Shown piece by piece: positions 47,114-55,661 of a stretch of 64,000 nucleotides of DNA; the first letter of the stretch is position 1, and every line of letters begins with the position of its first letter. Source of the stretch: Thermomicrobiaceae bacterium (lineage in GTDB: Bacteria > Chloroflexota > Chloroflexia > Thermomicrobiales > Thermomicrobiaceae); NCBI GenBank assembly GCA_014874455.1, contig JADBJL010000090.1:99132-163131 (forward strand), in the 5' to 3' direction. The notes under the pieces were generated by a model. That model worked only from the letters and a program-made list of their open reading frames with translations. It did no database searches and had not been told where the DNA came from. Both the position numbers and the translations under genes were made by a program.

Positions 47114-48839
47114 TCTCGACGACCACCTCGATCTGCGAGGCGAACTCCGGCATGCGGCGCGGGGCCCAGTCGGGCTCCAGAGTGATCCTCGCCTCGGCTA
47201 TCCCATCGATCTGGCGCAATGCCGCTTCCGCTTCGTCTAGCGGCCGGCCGAGCACCGCCTGGCGTACGGCCGCGAGTTGGGCCTCTGTCAACACGGCTCG
47301 CGCTTGGCCACGGGCCCTGATTCGCCAGGCCAGGCCGGCCGAATCGATAGCCTCAGGTTGTGAGAAGTCGAGCGTGTTTCCCAGCACAACATCGTTCGGC
47401 CCCGCCAACCGCGCTAGCCGACGCCCGGCCTCATCCTGGGCCTGCTGGTGCATCGCTTCCGGGTTGTACGCGCGGGCACGCACCGTCAGCGCCGCATGCA
47501 CCGTGAGCTGATCCGTTGCATCCCCTGCCCGGTGGCTGAACTCGAAACTCGGTTCGCCGATTTCGGTGCTGCCGTCGACCAGCAGTTCCCCCGGCGCGAG
47601 CGTCTCATTCAGCGCCTGCTCGACTCGCGCCTGGAGTTCAGCCCGGGCCCGTTCCCTAAGGCCCTCGATGTCAGCCTCCGTAACCAGCGGTATGCGCTTC
47701 AGCGTGCCACCGGTGACAGCTTCCTGGTTTCGATAGAACACGCCGTTGTCGAGTTGCCCCGTCACCACACCGGGGTCAGCATTTCCGTCAGGCCCAGCCA
47801 CCTCCGCCTGGATCGCTACGCGCGTTGAGCCGAACGACAGGGAACCGAACGGGTCGGCAGCCGGTACCGTCACGTCTTCGACCGTGAGGTAACGACTACC
47901 ATTCCTCCCGATGAGCGATGTGCCGGCTGGAACCGTCACCGCCTGTGGAAACGGGTTAATGAGATCGACTGTGCCGCTTGCCGTACCGTCGGGCTCGAAG
48001 CGCTCACCGGTGACCGGCGCTGACAGGTCGACAGCGATCCTGCGCTCGATCGCACGCGGCGCAAGCGCGAGGTCGAGTCGGCGTTCGCCCGTCGCCAGCC
48101 CATAGGTGAACTCGAGTTCGAGCGTTCGCGTCTCCGGCACGAGCGTGATGGTAGCGCGCGGCACCAGAACCACGATCAGCGTGCCAGCCGTTGCGGCAGC
48201 GATCAACAGCAGGCACGCCACGAGCAAGACGCGCGCCACCCGTGTCTGAAGGCGAGTCACCTCTGGCCCGCGCGACGGCCGTCTGGCCCGGCCGTCAGCG
48301 ATGGCGCTGGTGAACCGTTCGGCCACACGCCCCTGCCGGTGGTCGAGCGAAGCTGAGCCAGTGGCGGCACTACGCTCGATCTCCTTCGTCGCGACGACGA
48401 TGGTGCCGGTGACGGAGCGGTGACGCGTCGCTCCGGAGCGCAGGCGACCCGACAAGCTGGGCGTATATGTACCGAGATCCGCCGTCGGTTGGTCACCAGA
48501 GGACAACACCGGCGGGCCGGAGGCCTCGCGCAGCTCACGGGCGTCCGTATCTCGAAGCGTTTCGCCTGCTTCGCTGTCCTCGGCCAGCGGCAGGCCGAGC
48601 ATCCACGCCATGCTCCGGCGGCGGCGGTCGTCAGGATCGAGCTGGAGACTCAGGGATACGGCCGACTCGTTCAACGCGGCGAGGATGCGACGGAATTCGC
48701 TCGCCGCCAGAAGAGCACTGCTGCCTTTCGGAACCTCGACGGTCAGCGTCTCGGATCGACCGGAGGTGAGACGCTCGAGCAAGCGGTCAAGATCACGGTC
48801 ATCCCGTAAGACGAATCGCGTAGCGCTGCTCGTCGTCAT
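47106..48839 (-). CDS. Large single-pass membrane protein with baseplate J-like ectodomain
   Basis: A 577-residue protein. Residues 1-200 are cytoplasmic, largely polar and perhaps disordered. One helix lies around 205-230 (VARVLLVACLLLIAAATAGTLIVVLV). The extracytoplasmic part (230-577) contains GTVDLINPFPQAVTVPAGTSL and SRYLTVEDVTVPAADPF, a pattern seen in baseplate J/gp47-like proteins, and a helical C-terminus. No phage genes are near, so this is probably a host membrane protein. It lies between alaS and ruvX and overlaps ruvX by 8 bp; the tight linkage suggests a conserved cell-envelope role, which I cannot define further. Confidence 0.72.
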   Translation of the reverse strand: MTTSSATRFVLRDDRDLDRLLERLTSGRSETLTVEVPKGSSALLAASEFRRILAALNESAVSLSLQLDPDDRRRRSMAWMLGLPLAEDSEAGETLRDTDARELREASGPPVLSSGDQPTADLGTYTPSLSGRLRSGATRHRSVTGTIVVATKEIERSAATGSASLDHRQGRVAERFTSAIADGRARRPSRGPEVTRLQTRVARVLLVACLLLIAAATAGTLIVVLVPRATITLVPETRTLELEFTYGLATGERRLDLALAPRAIERRIAVDLSAPVTGERFEPDGTASGTVDLINPFPQAVTVPAGTSLIGRNGSRYLTVEDVTVPAADPFGSLSFGSTRVAIQAEVAGPDGNADPGVVTGQLDNGVFYRNQEAVTGGTLKRIPLVTEADIEGLRERARAELQARVEQALNETLAPGELLVDGSTEIGEPSFEFSHRAGDATDQLTVHAALTVRARAYNPEAMHQQAQDEAGRRLARLAGPNDVVLGNTLDFSQPEAIDSAGLAWRIRARGQARAVLTEAQLAAVRQAVLGRPLDEAEAALRQIDGIAEARITLEPDWAPRRMPEFASQIEVVVESE

Positions 48840-48866
48840 GCTCCACCCCCGGGTAGACCGGCTCGC

Positions 48867-51512
48867 TCAGCCGCCGGCGTGCGCTGTCCGAACCTGCTGC
48901 TCGATGACCGTCCGGGCCGCAGCGAGTGCCTCCTCTAACCGCGACGGGTCACTTCCACCGCCCTGGGCTAGCTCGGCTCGGCCTCCGCCGCGCCCACCGA
49001 CGATCGGTGCGATCGCTCTGATTACCTTCCCGGCATCGACACCACGCTGCACTGCGTCGCGTGTCGCCATCGCGATCAGTGTCGGTCGGTCGTCGATCGA
49101 TGTACCCAGGATGACGACGCCGGATCCGAGCCGCTCGCGCAGCCGGTCACCGATGGCTCGCAACACGTCGACGCTCGGGGCATCGACCCGCGCGCTCAAG
49201 ACCTTGATTCCATCGACCGCAATCGCCTGGTGTACCAGGTGAGCAGCACGCTCGGACGCGAGCTCAGCGCGCAAGCGCTCGCTGTCACGCCGCGCCTGAC
49301 GCAGCTCTTCACGGAGCTGCTCGACTTCCGCAGGTAGTTGCGCGATCGGCGCGTGAAGCTGCTGGGAGAGCGTCCGAGCGACGCCGAGCAACTCCCACGC
49401 GAACTCCGCGCTGCGCTTCCCCGTGATCGCCTCGATGCGGCGCACACCGCTGGCCACGCTGGACTCTTCGGTGATGAGGAAGAGGCCGATCTCACCCGTG
49501 CGTGAGACGTGAGTACCGCCACACAGCTCCATACTCACGCCGGGAATCGACACGACGCGAACTAGCTCCCCGTACTTCTCTCCGAAGAGGGCGATAGCCC
49601 CCTCAGCGATCGCCTCCCGGTACGGCTTGTACTCAGCCAGTACCGGCTCGTCGCGGAGCACATGCTCGTTGACGAAGCTCTGGACGGCCCGAAGTTGCTC
49701 CTGGCTCAGCGCCTCGAGGTGCGTGAAGTCGAAGCGCAGCCGATCCGGCGCGACCAGCGAGCCCGCTTGCTGCGCGTGCTCGCCCAGTATCCGGCGAAGC
49801 GCTGCGTGGAGCAGGTGCGTGGCGGTGTGGTTGCGTTTGATCGCCGCCCGGCGCTCGCCGTCAACGGCCGCTTCGGCGCGCTGCCCCGCCTGCAGGAAGC
49901 CTTCACGCACCAGGCAGCGGTGCACGATCAACTCTGGTGTCGGCCGCTGGGTATCGAGGACATCCGCCACACCTGTCTCTGTGCGGATGATTCCGGTATC
50001 GCCGACCTGCCCACCAGCTTCGCCATAGAAGGGCGTGCGATCCAAGATCACCTCGATCTCCTGGCCAGCCTCAGCGCTCTCGATCGCGCGCGTCAGGTCG
50101 AGGATGCCGACGATCGTCGCCTCGGCCTCGAGTTGCGAGTAGCCGAGGAACTCGGTCGGCTGCACGCTGTAGCGGGCGTAGAGTTCGGCTCGCTGGCGGA
50201 CGGTGTCCGCGAAGCGGGTAGCGGCGCCCGCTCGGCTCACCACGCGCTGCTGCTCCAACGCCGACTCGAACCCGGCACGATCGACCCCGAGACCTTCCTC
50301 CCTCGCGAGCTCCTCTGTCAGCTCCAGCGGGAAGCCATAGGTATCGTAGAGGCGGAACGCCTCTACCCCAGGAATCGTGGTCTCGCCAGCCCGCTTGAGC
50401 TGGTCGACGAGCGCATCGAAGCGCGCCATACCGGCAGCCAGCGTCCGGCTGAAATGCTCCTCTTCGTGTGCGATCACGCGCTTGATCCGGTCGCGCTTTT
50501 CGACCAGTTCCGGATACTGCTGGCCGAAGAGCTCGATGACCACGTCGGCCAGCGCACCGAGGAACGGCTGTTGCAGACCGAGCAACCGGCCGTGGCGGAT
50601 AGCCCGGCGAAGCACCCGTCGCAGGACGTAGCCACGCCCTTCGTTGCCTGGGAAGACCCCGTCACCGATCAGGAACGTGACACCACGCGCATGGTCGGCG
50701 ATGACGCGGAGCGAGCGGTCGACACGGGGATCCCGCTTGTAGCGCACGCCGGCCAGCCCGGCCGCCTCTTCCAGGATTGGGTAGAACAGGTCAGTCTCGA
50801 AGACTGAGCCGGTACCCTGGAGGATCATGGAGATCCGTTCCAGCCCCATGCCGGTGTCGATGTTCTTCTTGGGCAAGGGGCGCTGGCTGCCGTCGGCCTC
50901 CTTGAAGAACTCCATGAAGACCAGGTTCCAGGTCTCGAGAAAGCGCCCGCAGTCGCACCCAGGGCCACACTCGGGCCGCCCGCACCCGAACTCCTCACCG
51001 CGGTCGTAATGGATCTCCGAGTCAGGCCCGTTCGGCCCCGTCGCGCCGACCGGCCCCCACCAGTTGTCCGCCAGCTTGTAAATGCGCGACTCCGGCACGC
51101 CGATTACGTCCCGCCAGTACGCGTAGGAGAAATCGTCGTCAGGATGGACGGTGGGATACCACCGCTCGGCGGGGATGCCGAACCGCTCGGTCAGCAGCTC
51201 CCAGGCCCAGGAGATCGCCTCCGCCTTGAAGTAGTCACCCACCGAAAAGTTGCCAAGCATCTCGAAGAAGGTCAGGTGACTCTCGTCGCCCACCTCATCG
51301 ATATCGACCGTGCGGAAGCATTTCTGGATAGACACGAGCCGGTTGGCCGGTGGTCGCTCGAGGCCCAGGAAGAAAGGCACCATTTGCTGCATCCCGGCCG
51401 TCGTCAGCAAGACGGTCGGATCGCTGGGGATCAGGGACGAACTGGGCACCTGCACGTGCCCGCGCTCGGCGAAGAAGTCGATAAACGCACGACGGATGTC
51501 GCTGCTCTTCAT
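48867..51512 (-). CDS. alaS: Alanyl-tRNA synthetase
   Basis: Class II synthetase for tRNA-Ala, 881 residues, complete architecture. The catalytic domain has SSDIRRAFIDFFAERGH, TTAGMQQMVPFFLGLE and KCFRTVDIDEVGDESHLTFFEMLGNFSVGDYFK. An inserted zinc-like cluster (GCGRPECGPGCDCG, near residue 165-180) is unusual among bacteria but known in this phylum. The editing domain has NHTATHLLHAALR and a later CGGTHVSRTGEIG, and the C-Ala domain follows with GRGGGRAELAQGGG. ATG 51512 is used; a longer frame runs upstream through the leader. A promoter and structured leader lie upstream. Confidence 0.96.
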   Translation of the reverse strand: MKSSDIRRAFIDFFAERGHVQVPSSSLIPSDPTVLLTTAGMQQMVPFFLGLERPPANRLVSIQKCFRTVDIDEVGDESHLTFFEMLGNFSVGDYFKAEAISWAWELLTERFGIPAERWYPTVHPDDDFSYAYWRDVIGVPESRIYKLADNWWGPVGATGPNGPDSEIHYDRGEEFGCGRPECGPGCDCGRFLETWNLVFMEFFKEADGSQRPLPKKNIDTGMGLERISMILQGTGSVFETDLFYPILEEAAGLAGVRYKRDPRVDRSLRVIADHARGVTFLIGDGVFPGNEGRGYVLRRVLRRAIRHGRLLGLQQPFLGALADVVIELFGQQYPELVEKRDRIKRVIAHEEEHFSRTLAAGMARFDALVDQLKRAGETTIPGVEAFRLYDTYGFPLELTEELAREEGLGVDRAGFESALEQQRVVSRAGAATRFADTVRQRAELYARYSVQPTEFLGYSQLEAEATIVGILDLTRAIESAEAGQEIEVILDRTPFYGEAGGQVGDTGIIRTETGVADVLDTQRPTPELIVHRCLVREGFLQAGQRAEAAVDGERRAAIKRNHTATHLLHAALRRILGEHAQQAGSLVAPDRLRFDFTHLEALSQEQLRAVQSFVNEHVLRDEPVLAEYKPYREAIAEGAIALFGEKYGELVRVVSIPGVSMELCGGTHVSRTGEIGLFLITEESSVASGVRRIEAITGKRSAEFAWELLGVARTLSQQLHAPIAQLPAEVEQLREELRQARRDSERLRAELASERAAHLVHQAIAVDGIKVLSARVDAPSVDVLRAIGDRLRERLGSGVVILGTSIDDRPTLIAMATRDAVQRGVDAGKVIRAIAPIVGGRGGGRAELAQGGGSDPSRLEEALAAARTVIEQQVRTAHAGG

Positions 51513-51555
51513 GCCTGCTGGCGCTCCCTGCTCTGGCTGGCCGGTGGTGAACCGT

Positions 51556-51598
51556 CCGCCCCGGTGGCCGCACACATCGCCTGCGCGATGCGGGGCGG
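51556..51598 (-). promoter_or_regulatory. Structured leader upstream of alaS
   Basis: CCGCCCC (51556-51562) and GGGGCGG (51592-51598) form an outer stem, with an inner hairpin CATCGC (51575-51580) / GCGATG (51585-51590). It lies 44 bases before the ATG in the alaS leader. No T-box consensus (such as AGGGTGG) was found, so a tRNA-sensing mechanism is not supported. Confidence 0.5.
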
Positions 51599-51660
51599 CA
51601 ATCTCCATTCTACTGGCCACTCTGCTCCGCACCAAGGTTGCCAGAGCATGTACGTACACC

Positions 51661-51689
51661 AGTATGACAGAGCCGCCAGGCTGTGTCAA
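51661..51689 (-). promoter_or_regulatory. Promoter of alaS
   Basis: TTGACA (51689-51684) and CATACT (51666-51661) with a 17-base spacer on the minus strand. The start would be near 51654, giving a leader of about 140 bases. Confidence 0.65.
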
Positions 51690-51743
51690 CGCGACACAGC
51701 TCCACGAGCGGCTCGGCCTTTTGACCCGCACTTGGCCGACGCC

Positions 51744-51771
51744 GTGACGCTGGGGGGTTCGCATTTAGTAT
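51744..51771 (+). promoter_or_regulatory. Possible promoter of the antiporter gene
   Basis: GTGACG (51744-51749) and TAGTAT (51766-51771), spacer 16, on the plus strand, divergent from the alaS promoter. The -10 matches only four of six positions, so this is tentative. Confidence 0.35.
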
Positions 51772-51938
51772 CTTGAGCACACAGGCGTGCGGCGCAACCG
51801 TCCCCTCACTCGGTGTGTTGCGGCCGCTGAGAGTGCGTGAGCTCGCGTCTTCCCCGAGGGATCCCGGGCGCGACGCAGGCTTGCCCCGTGCCAGTAGGAG
51901 CACGGCGTACACGAAGGTCATGCTGGTATTGGAGGAAT

Positions 51939-53660
51939 GTGGAAAACACGAGGGTCTTCATCGAATTCCTCATGCTGCTGAGCCTCGCGCTGCTCTGCGG
52001 CGCGATCGCCCGGCGGCTGCGCCAGCCGGTTGTCCTCGGCTACCTCGCGGCCGGACTGTTCCTCGGCCAGGCAAACCCCTTCGTCTCCATCGGAGGAGAG
52101 GCAATCCAGTCCTTCGCTGACCTCGGTGTCACGTTCTTGATGTTTTCCCTGGGAGTGCATTTCTCCTTTCGCGAGTTGCTCGAGCTTCGCCGGATCGCCC
52201 TCTGGGGCGGCGGACTGCAGATCCTGCTCACCGCCTCAATCGCCGGCGCGCTCTTCGCTGGCATCGGACTCCCGTTCGGCCAGGCGGTGCTGCTCGCCGA
52301 AATCGTGCCCATGTCGAGCTCCGTCGTGGCCCTGACGCTCATGCAGTCGCGCGGCACGTTGAACCAGCCGTACGCGCGGCTGATCGTCGGTATTGCTCTC
52401 GCACAAGACGTTGCAGTCGTCCCGTTCCTCGCCATCATGCCGGCATGGACTGCGCAGCGCGCAGTGGACGTGGTCAGCAATCTCCTCGCCTCGCTCCTGG
52501 TCGCCGGCACGGTACTGCTCCTGCTCGCTGTGCTCGGCACACGCCTCGTCCCCTGGGCGCTCTACCAGGTCGCGCGACTGGAGTCACGCGAACTCTTCCT
52601 GTTGAGCATCATCGCCATCGCTTTCAGCGTCGCGCTGGCCAGCGAGGCTGCGGGTCTTTCGTTCGCGCTCGGCGCGTTCCTCGCGGGCGTTGTCGTCTCC
52701 GAATCCGAGTTCGCCTCGCAAGTGCTCGGCGAAGTCATCCCGCTCCGCGACGTGTTCAGCGTCATGTTCTTCGCCGGGCTCGGCCTCCTGCTCAATCCCG
52801 GCGTGCTCGTCCAGGATTGGCCGGTCGTGCTCGTCATCCTTACAGCCGTCATCGTCGTCAAAGGGATCGTCACGGCGCTCGTCCTTACTCGCCTCGGCTA
52901 TCCAGCCGAGAGCGCGACGCAAGCCGGAATCTATCTGGCCCAAATCGGTGAGTTCTCCTTTGTCCTGGCGCTCCAGGGACTGGCGTTGAATATCATCGAG
53001 CCACAGCTCTACAACGCGATCATCGCGACCGCGCTCATCTCGATCGTCGGCAATTCCGTGCTAGTCAGCTCAGCCCATCGCCTCGCACCGGTACTCGCGC
53101 TGCCGCTGCGGATCATCGCTGCCAGCGAGCCGGCTCTCTTGCCCGACCCTGCTCCCGACAGCATTCCGCTGCGTGGTCACGTCGTGGTAGCTGGCTACGG
53201 ACGAACAGGCCGCGAGGTCGTACGGGCGCTCGAACGTCGCCGCTTTCGTTACGTCGTGATCGACCGTGACCCGGAGACGATTCGCCTGCTCAGACGACGC
53301 GGCGTAGTGGCTATCTACGGTGACGTGAGCAACGAGCAGGTTCTCTTAGCTGCTGGCATCCCGCAGGCGCGGATGTTCGCTGTCGCCGTGCCCGACCCAT
53401 TCGCCGCCGAGGTGGCTGTACGCCTGGCCCGTCGTCTCAACCCATCCCTCGACATCATCGCTCGTGCTGAGCACCGTGTGCATGTCCAACGGCTCGTGGA
53501 GGCCGGCGCGAGCGAGGTCGTCCAACCGAGCTTTGAGGCAGGCCTGGAGATGGTTCGACACACACTACACCGGTTTGGTATCGGAATCCAGGAGATTCAA
53601 GCGTTGATTTCCGCGCGCCGCCTCGACTATTACGAGGAGGCGGAGCACGTCGAAGAATGA
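51939..53660 (+). CDS. CPA2-type monovalent cation:proton antiporter with TrkA-N domain (Kef-like)
   Basis: A 573-residue membrane protein. Residues 1-400 form about 12 helices of the Na/K-H exchanger fold: RQPVVLGYLAAGLFLG, ADLGVTFLMFSLGVHFSF, ALAQDVAVVPFLAIM (the conserved Gln-Asp), LSFALGAFLAGVVVSES and QAGIYLAQIGEFSFVLA. A cytoplasmic TrkA-N (RCK) domain follows: VVVAGYGRTGREVVRAL, VVIDRDPETIRLL, VVAIYGDVSNEQVLLAAG, the NAD-binding GxGxxG. This resembles KefB/KefC, potassium efflux systems. GTG 51939 is only two to three bases after GGAGGAA, and other starts are possible. No glutathione-binding partner (KefF/G) is adjacent. Confidence 0.88.
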   Translation: MENTRVFIEFLMLLSLALLCGAIARRLRQPVVLGYLAAGLFLGQANPFVSIGGEAIQSFADLGVTFLMFSLGVHFSFRELLELRRIALWGGGLQILLTASIAGALFAGIGLPFGQAVLLAEIVPMSSSVVALTLMQSRGTLNQPYARLIVGIALAQDVAVVPFLAIMPAWTAQRAVDVVSNLLASLLVAGTVLLLLAVLGTRLVPWALYQVARLESRELFLLSIIAIAFSVALASEAAGLSFALGAFLAGVVVSESEFASQVLGEVIPLRDVFSVMFFAGLGLLLNPGVLVQDWPVVLVILTAVIVVKGIVTALVLTRLGYPAESATQAGIYLAQIGEFSFVLALQGLALNIIEPQLYNAIIATALISIVGNSVLVSSAHRLAPVLALPLRIIAASEPALLPDPAPDSIPLRGHVVVAGYGRTGREVVRALERRRFRYVVIDRDPETIRLLRRRGVVAIYGDVSNEQVLLAAGIPQARMFAVAVPDPFAAEVAVRLARRLNPSLDIIARAEHRVHVQRLVEAGASEVVQPSFEAGLEMVRHTLHRFGIGIQEIQALISARRLDYYEEAEHVEE

Positions 53661-53800
53661 CCCCTTGACAGCAGCCAGGAGAACTGCTAAACGCATGCTC
53701 AAGCATTCTCTTGGCCAGAGGTCGTCAGGTTTTCAATACCGTCTCGAATCGCGCCGGTTCTCCCTACCGAGCGGTGCGGAGACAGGCAAAGGCGGAAGCG

Positions 53801-55072
53801 ATGAGCCGCCCAGCTACTGCAATCATGTTGACGCTCGCTCTGGTGCTCACTTCTCTCGGACTAGTCGCTCGGCCCCTCTCGACCGACTCCGTCGTGGCGG
53901 CTGCGCCCTCAGGCAGGGTACGCGTGATCGTGGTGCTGCACGAGAGTGCAGGTGACCCGCTCGCCGTGGCGAGAAGCCTCACCCAGCGACACGGCGGCGC
54001 GCTCGGCCTCGTCTACGAGCACGCGCTCAAAGGGTTCGCGGCGGAGTTTCCCGCTCAGGCAGTCGCGGCGGTCGCGAGCGATCCTCGCGTGGCCTACGTC
54101 GAGCCAGATCAGGTGGTCTACGCGTTCGCAGAGCTGCCGACCGGCGTCGACCGCATCGAGGCCGACAAGAACCCGACGGCCAGGATCGACGGCTCAGACC
54201 AGCGCGTTGACGTGGACATTGCGATCCTCGATACCGGCATCGCCACGCACCCCGACCTGAACATCGCTGGCGGCGTGAACTGTACAACCAGCGGTATCGT
54301 CCGGCCGAAGTGCAAGTCCGGTGGATTCGGGGACAAGAACGGGCACGGTACCCACGTGGCGGGCATCGCCGCTGCGCTGGACAACGGCACCGGCGTGGTG
54401 GGCGTCGCTCCGGGCGCTCGGCTCTGGGCTGTCAAGGTACTCAGCGATAACGGCAGCGGGTATATGTCGTGGATTATCGCTGGCATCGACTGGGTGACGG
54501 CGAACGCCAGCAGAATCGAGGTGGCGAACATGAGTCTCGGCTGCGAGTGCAGCAGCCAGAGCTTGAACACGGCGCTGAACCGCTCGACCGACGCGGGTGT
54601 CGTCTACGTGGTCGCGGCTGGCAACAGCGGGAAAGACGCCAGCACCTTCAGCCCCGCGAACCACCCGCGGGTGATCGCGGTGTCGGCCATGGCTGATTTC
54701 GACGGCAAGGCCGGCGGCCAAGCATCACCAACGTGCCGTAGCGACGTCGGCGCCGACGACACGTTCGCCACCTTCAGCAACTACGGCTCGGTCGTCGACC
54801 TGGCGGCCTCCGGCGTCTGCATCCGCTCCACTGTTCCAGACGGTTATGGGACCTACAGCGGCACCTCGATGGCCAGTCCGCACGCCGCCGGAGCCGCCGC
54901 GCTCTACATCGTCGAGCACCGGATCGCCAGGAGCAGCAGTCGCTGGTCGACTGTCTTGAGCGGTCTCCAGGGGAGCTGGTCAGTACCCCAGAGCGACCCG
55001 TGCGGTTTCAGCGGTGGGAAGTCAGAGGAGCCGTTCCTGCTTCTCGCACCGTGCGACACCGCGAGCTCGTAG
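53801..55072 (+). CDS. Secreted subtilisin-like serine protease (S8)
   Basis: A 423-residue secreted protease. A signal peptide covers residues 1-26 or so. An inhibitor I9-like prodomain (RVRVIVVLHESAGDPLAV) ends near EPDQVVYA. The catalytic domain carries Asp144 (AILDTGIATHPD), His182 (GHGTHVAGIAA), Asn275 (AAGNS) and Ser356 (GTSMASPHAAG), all intact. Six or more Cys (161, 171, 248, 250, 312, 340 and two near the C-terminus) suggest disulfides and a thermostable extracellular form. ATG 53801 is chosen over 53711 because it gives a clean signal peptide and has GGCGGAAG upstream. Confidence 0.92.
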   Translation: MSRPATAIMLTLALVLTSLGLVARPLSTDSVVAAAPSGRVRVIVVLHESAGDPLAVARSLTQRHGGALGLVYEHALKGFAAEFPAQAVAAVASDPRVAYVEPDQVVYAFAELPTGVDRIEADKNPTARIDGSDQRVDVDIAILDTGIATHPDLNIAGGVNCTTSGIVRPKCKSGGFGDKNGHGTHVAGIAAALDNGTGVVGVAPGARLWAVKVLSDNGSGYMSWIIAGIDWVTANASRIEVANMSLGCECSSQSLNTALNRSTDAGVVYVVAAGNSGKDASTFSPANHPRVIAVSAMADFDGKAGGQASPTCRSDVGADDTFATFSNYGSVVDLAASGVCIRSTVPDGYGTYSGTSMASPHAAGAAALYIVEHRIARSSSRWSTVLSGLQGSWSVPQSDPCGFSGGKSEEPFLLLAPCDTASS

Positions 55073-55253
55073 GCCGAGCCCGTTCGCGTGCGCCGGGGGC
55101 AGCAGCCCAGTACCCGGTGGGCCGACGGCACGGCACCGGTGTCCAGATACAGGCAGAGGCTGCGACATTACGGGTCATCGCCGAGCTAAGACCTCACCCG
55201 AGGGGGTAACGGGCAGCGAGCAAGCCCGATGAGGCGCCGGAAACGCGATCCCA

Positions 55254-55272
55254 GGCGCGCGTCTTTCGCGCC
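55254..55272 (+). terminator. Hairpin upstream of the tRNA cluster
   Basis: GGCGCG (55254-55259) and CGCGCC (55267-55272), loop CGTCTTT. It lies 180 bases after the protease stop and just before the tRNA promoter, with no T-run after the stem. It may terminate the protease transcript. Confidence 0.35.
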
Positions 55273-55282
55273 AGAAGAGCAG

Positions 55283-55312
55283 TTGCGTTCCGCTGCCTGA
55301 ACATGGTATACT
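55283..55312 (+). promoter_or_regulatory. Promoter of the tRNA cluster
   Basis: TTGCGT (55283-55288) and TATACT (55307-55312) with an 18-base spacer. Transcription would start near 55319, about 37 bases before tRNA-Arg. Confidence 0.6.
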
Positions 55313-55355
55313 CGTGCGCTGGGACGAGCGCTATTGGCGCGACAACTCAAGACGG

Positions 55356-55431
55356 GCGCCCGTAGCTCAGAGGATAGAGCGTTTGGTTGCGGACCAAAAG
55401 GTCGGGGGTTCGAGTCCCTCCGGGCGTACCA
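55356..55431 (+). tRNA. tRNA-Arg, anticodon GCG
   Basis: A 76-base cloverleaf: acceptor GCGCCCG/CGGGCGT with a G-U first pair, D stem GCTC/GAGC with the A20-containing loop AGAGGATA, anticodon stem TTTGG/CCAAA around TTGCGGA, T stem GGGGG/CCCTC and an encoded CCA. The anticodon is GCG, reading CGC and CGU. Most bacteria use ACG here, which TadA converts to ICG. The body otherwise matches bacterial tRNA-Arg. Confidence 0.92.
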
Positions 55432-55437
55432 GGACGA

Positions 55438-55457
55438 TGCAGGGCTCTTGCCCTGCA
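55438..55457 (+). terminator. Hairpin between tRNA-Arg and tRNA-Ser
   Basis: TGCAGGGC (55438-55445) and GCCCTGCA (55450-55457), loop TCTT, followed by TTGC. A TATAAT at 55462-55467 follows immediately, without a good -35. It may act as a terminator or a processing hairpin. Confidence 0.5.
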
Positions 55458-55473
55458 TTGCTATAATAGGCGC

Positions 55474-55559
55474 GGAGGGGTGTCCGAGTGGTTTATGGTG
55501 CCGCTCTCGAAAAGCGGTAGGGCGATGAGCCCTCGTGGGTTCGAATCCCACCCCCTCCG
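55474..55559 (+). tRNA. tRNA-Ser, anticodon CGA
   Basis: An 86-base class II tRNA. Acceptor GGAGGGG/CCCCTCC with G73, anticodon stem CCGCT/AGCGG around CTCGAAA, so anticodon CGA for UCG. The variable arm is long (GGGC/GCCC stem), as in serine tRNAs. The T arm is GTGGG/CCCAC. The 3' end is followed by CTA, so CCA is not encoded, unlike its two neighbours. Confidence 0.9.
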
Positions 55560-55569
55560 CTACATTTAC

Positions 55570-55661
55570 GGAAGGGTCGCATAGCTGGCCGAGTGCGCGC
55601 GACTGGAAATCGCGTGGGCGTGATGAGCGCCTCGTGGGTTCGAATCCCACCCCTTCCGCCA
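55570..55661 (+). tRNA. tRNA-Ser, anticodon GGA
   Basis: A 92-base class II tRNA. Acceptor GGAAGGG/CCCTTCC with G73 and encoded CCA. D stem three base pairs, GCA/TGC. Anticodon stem CGCGA/TCGCG around CTGGAAA, so anticodon GGA for UCC and UCU. Long variable arm with GGCG/CGCC. It begins 10 bases after tRNA-Ser(CGA). Confidence 0.9.

Noticed and set aside
47106..48839. Prophage on the basis of the baseplate J-like protein
   Set aside because: All neighbours are housekeeping genes, and no capsid, tail, integrase or attachment site was found.
51513..51660. T-box riboswitch upstream of alaS
   Set aside because: The leader is structured, but no T-box consensus sequence or specifier loop could be identified.
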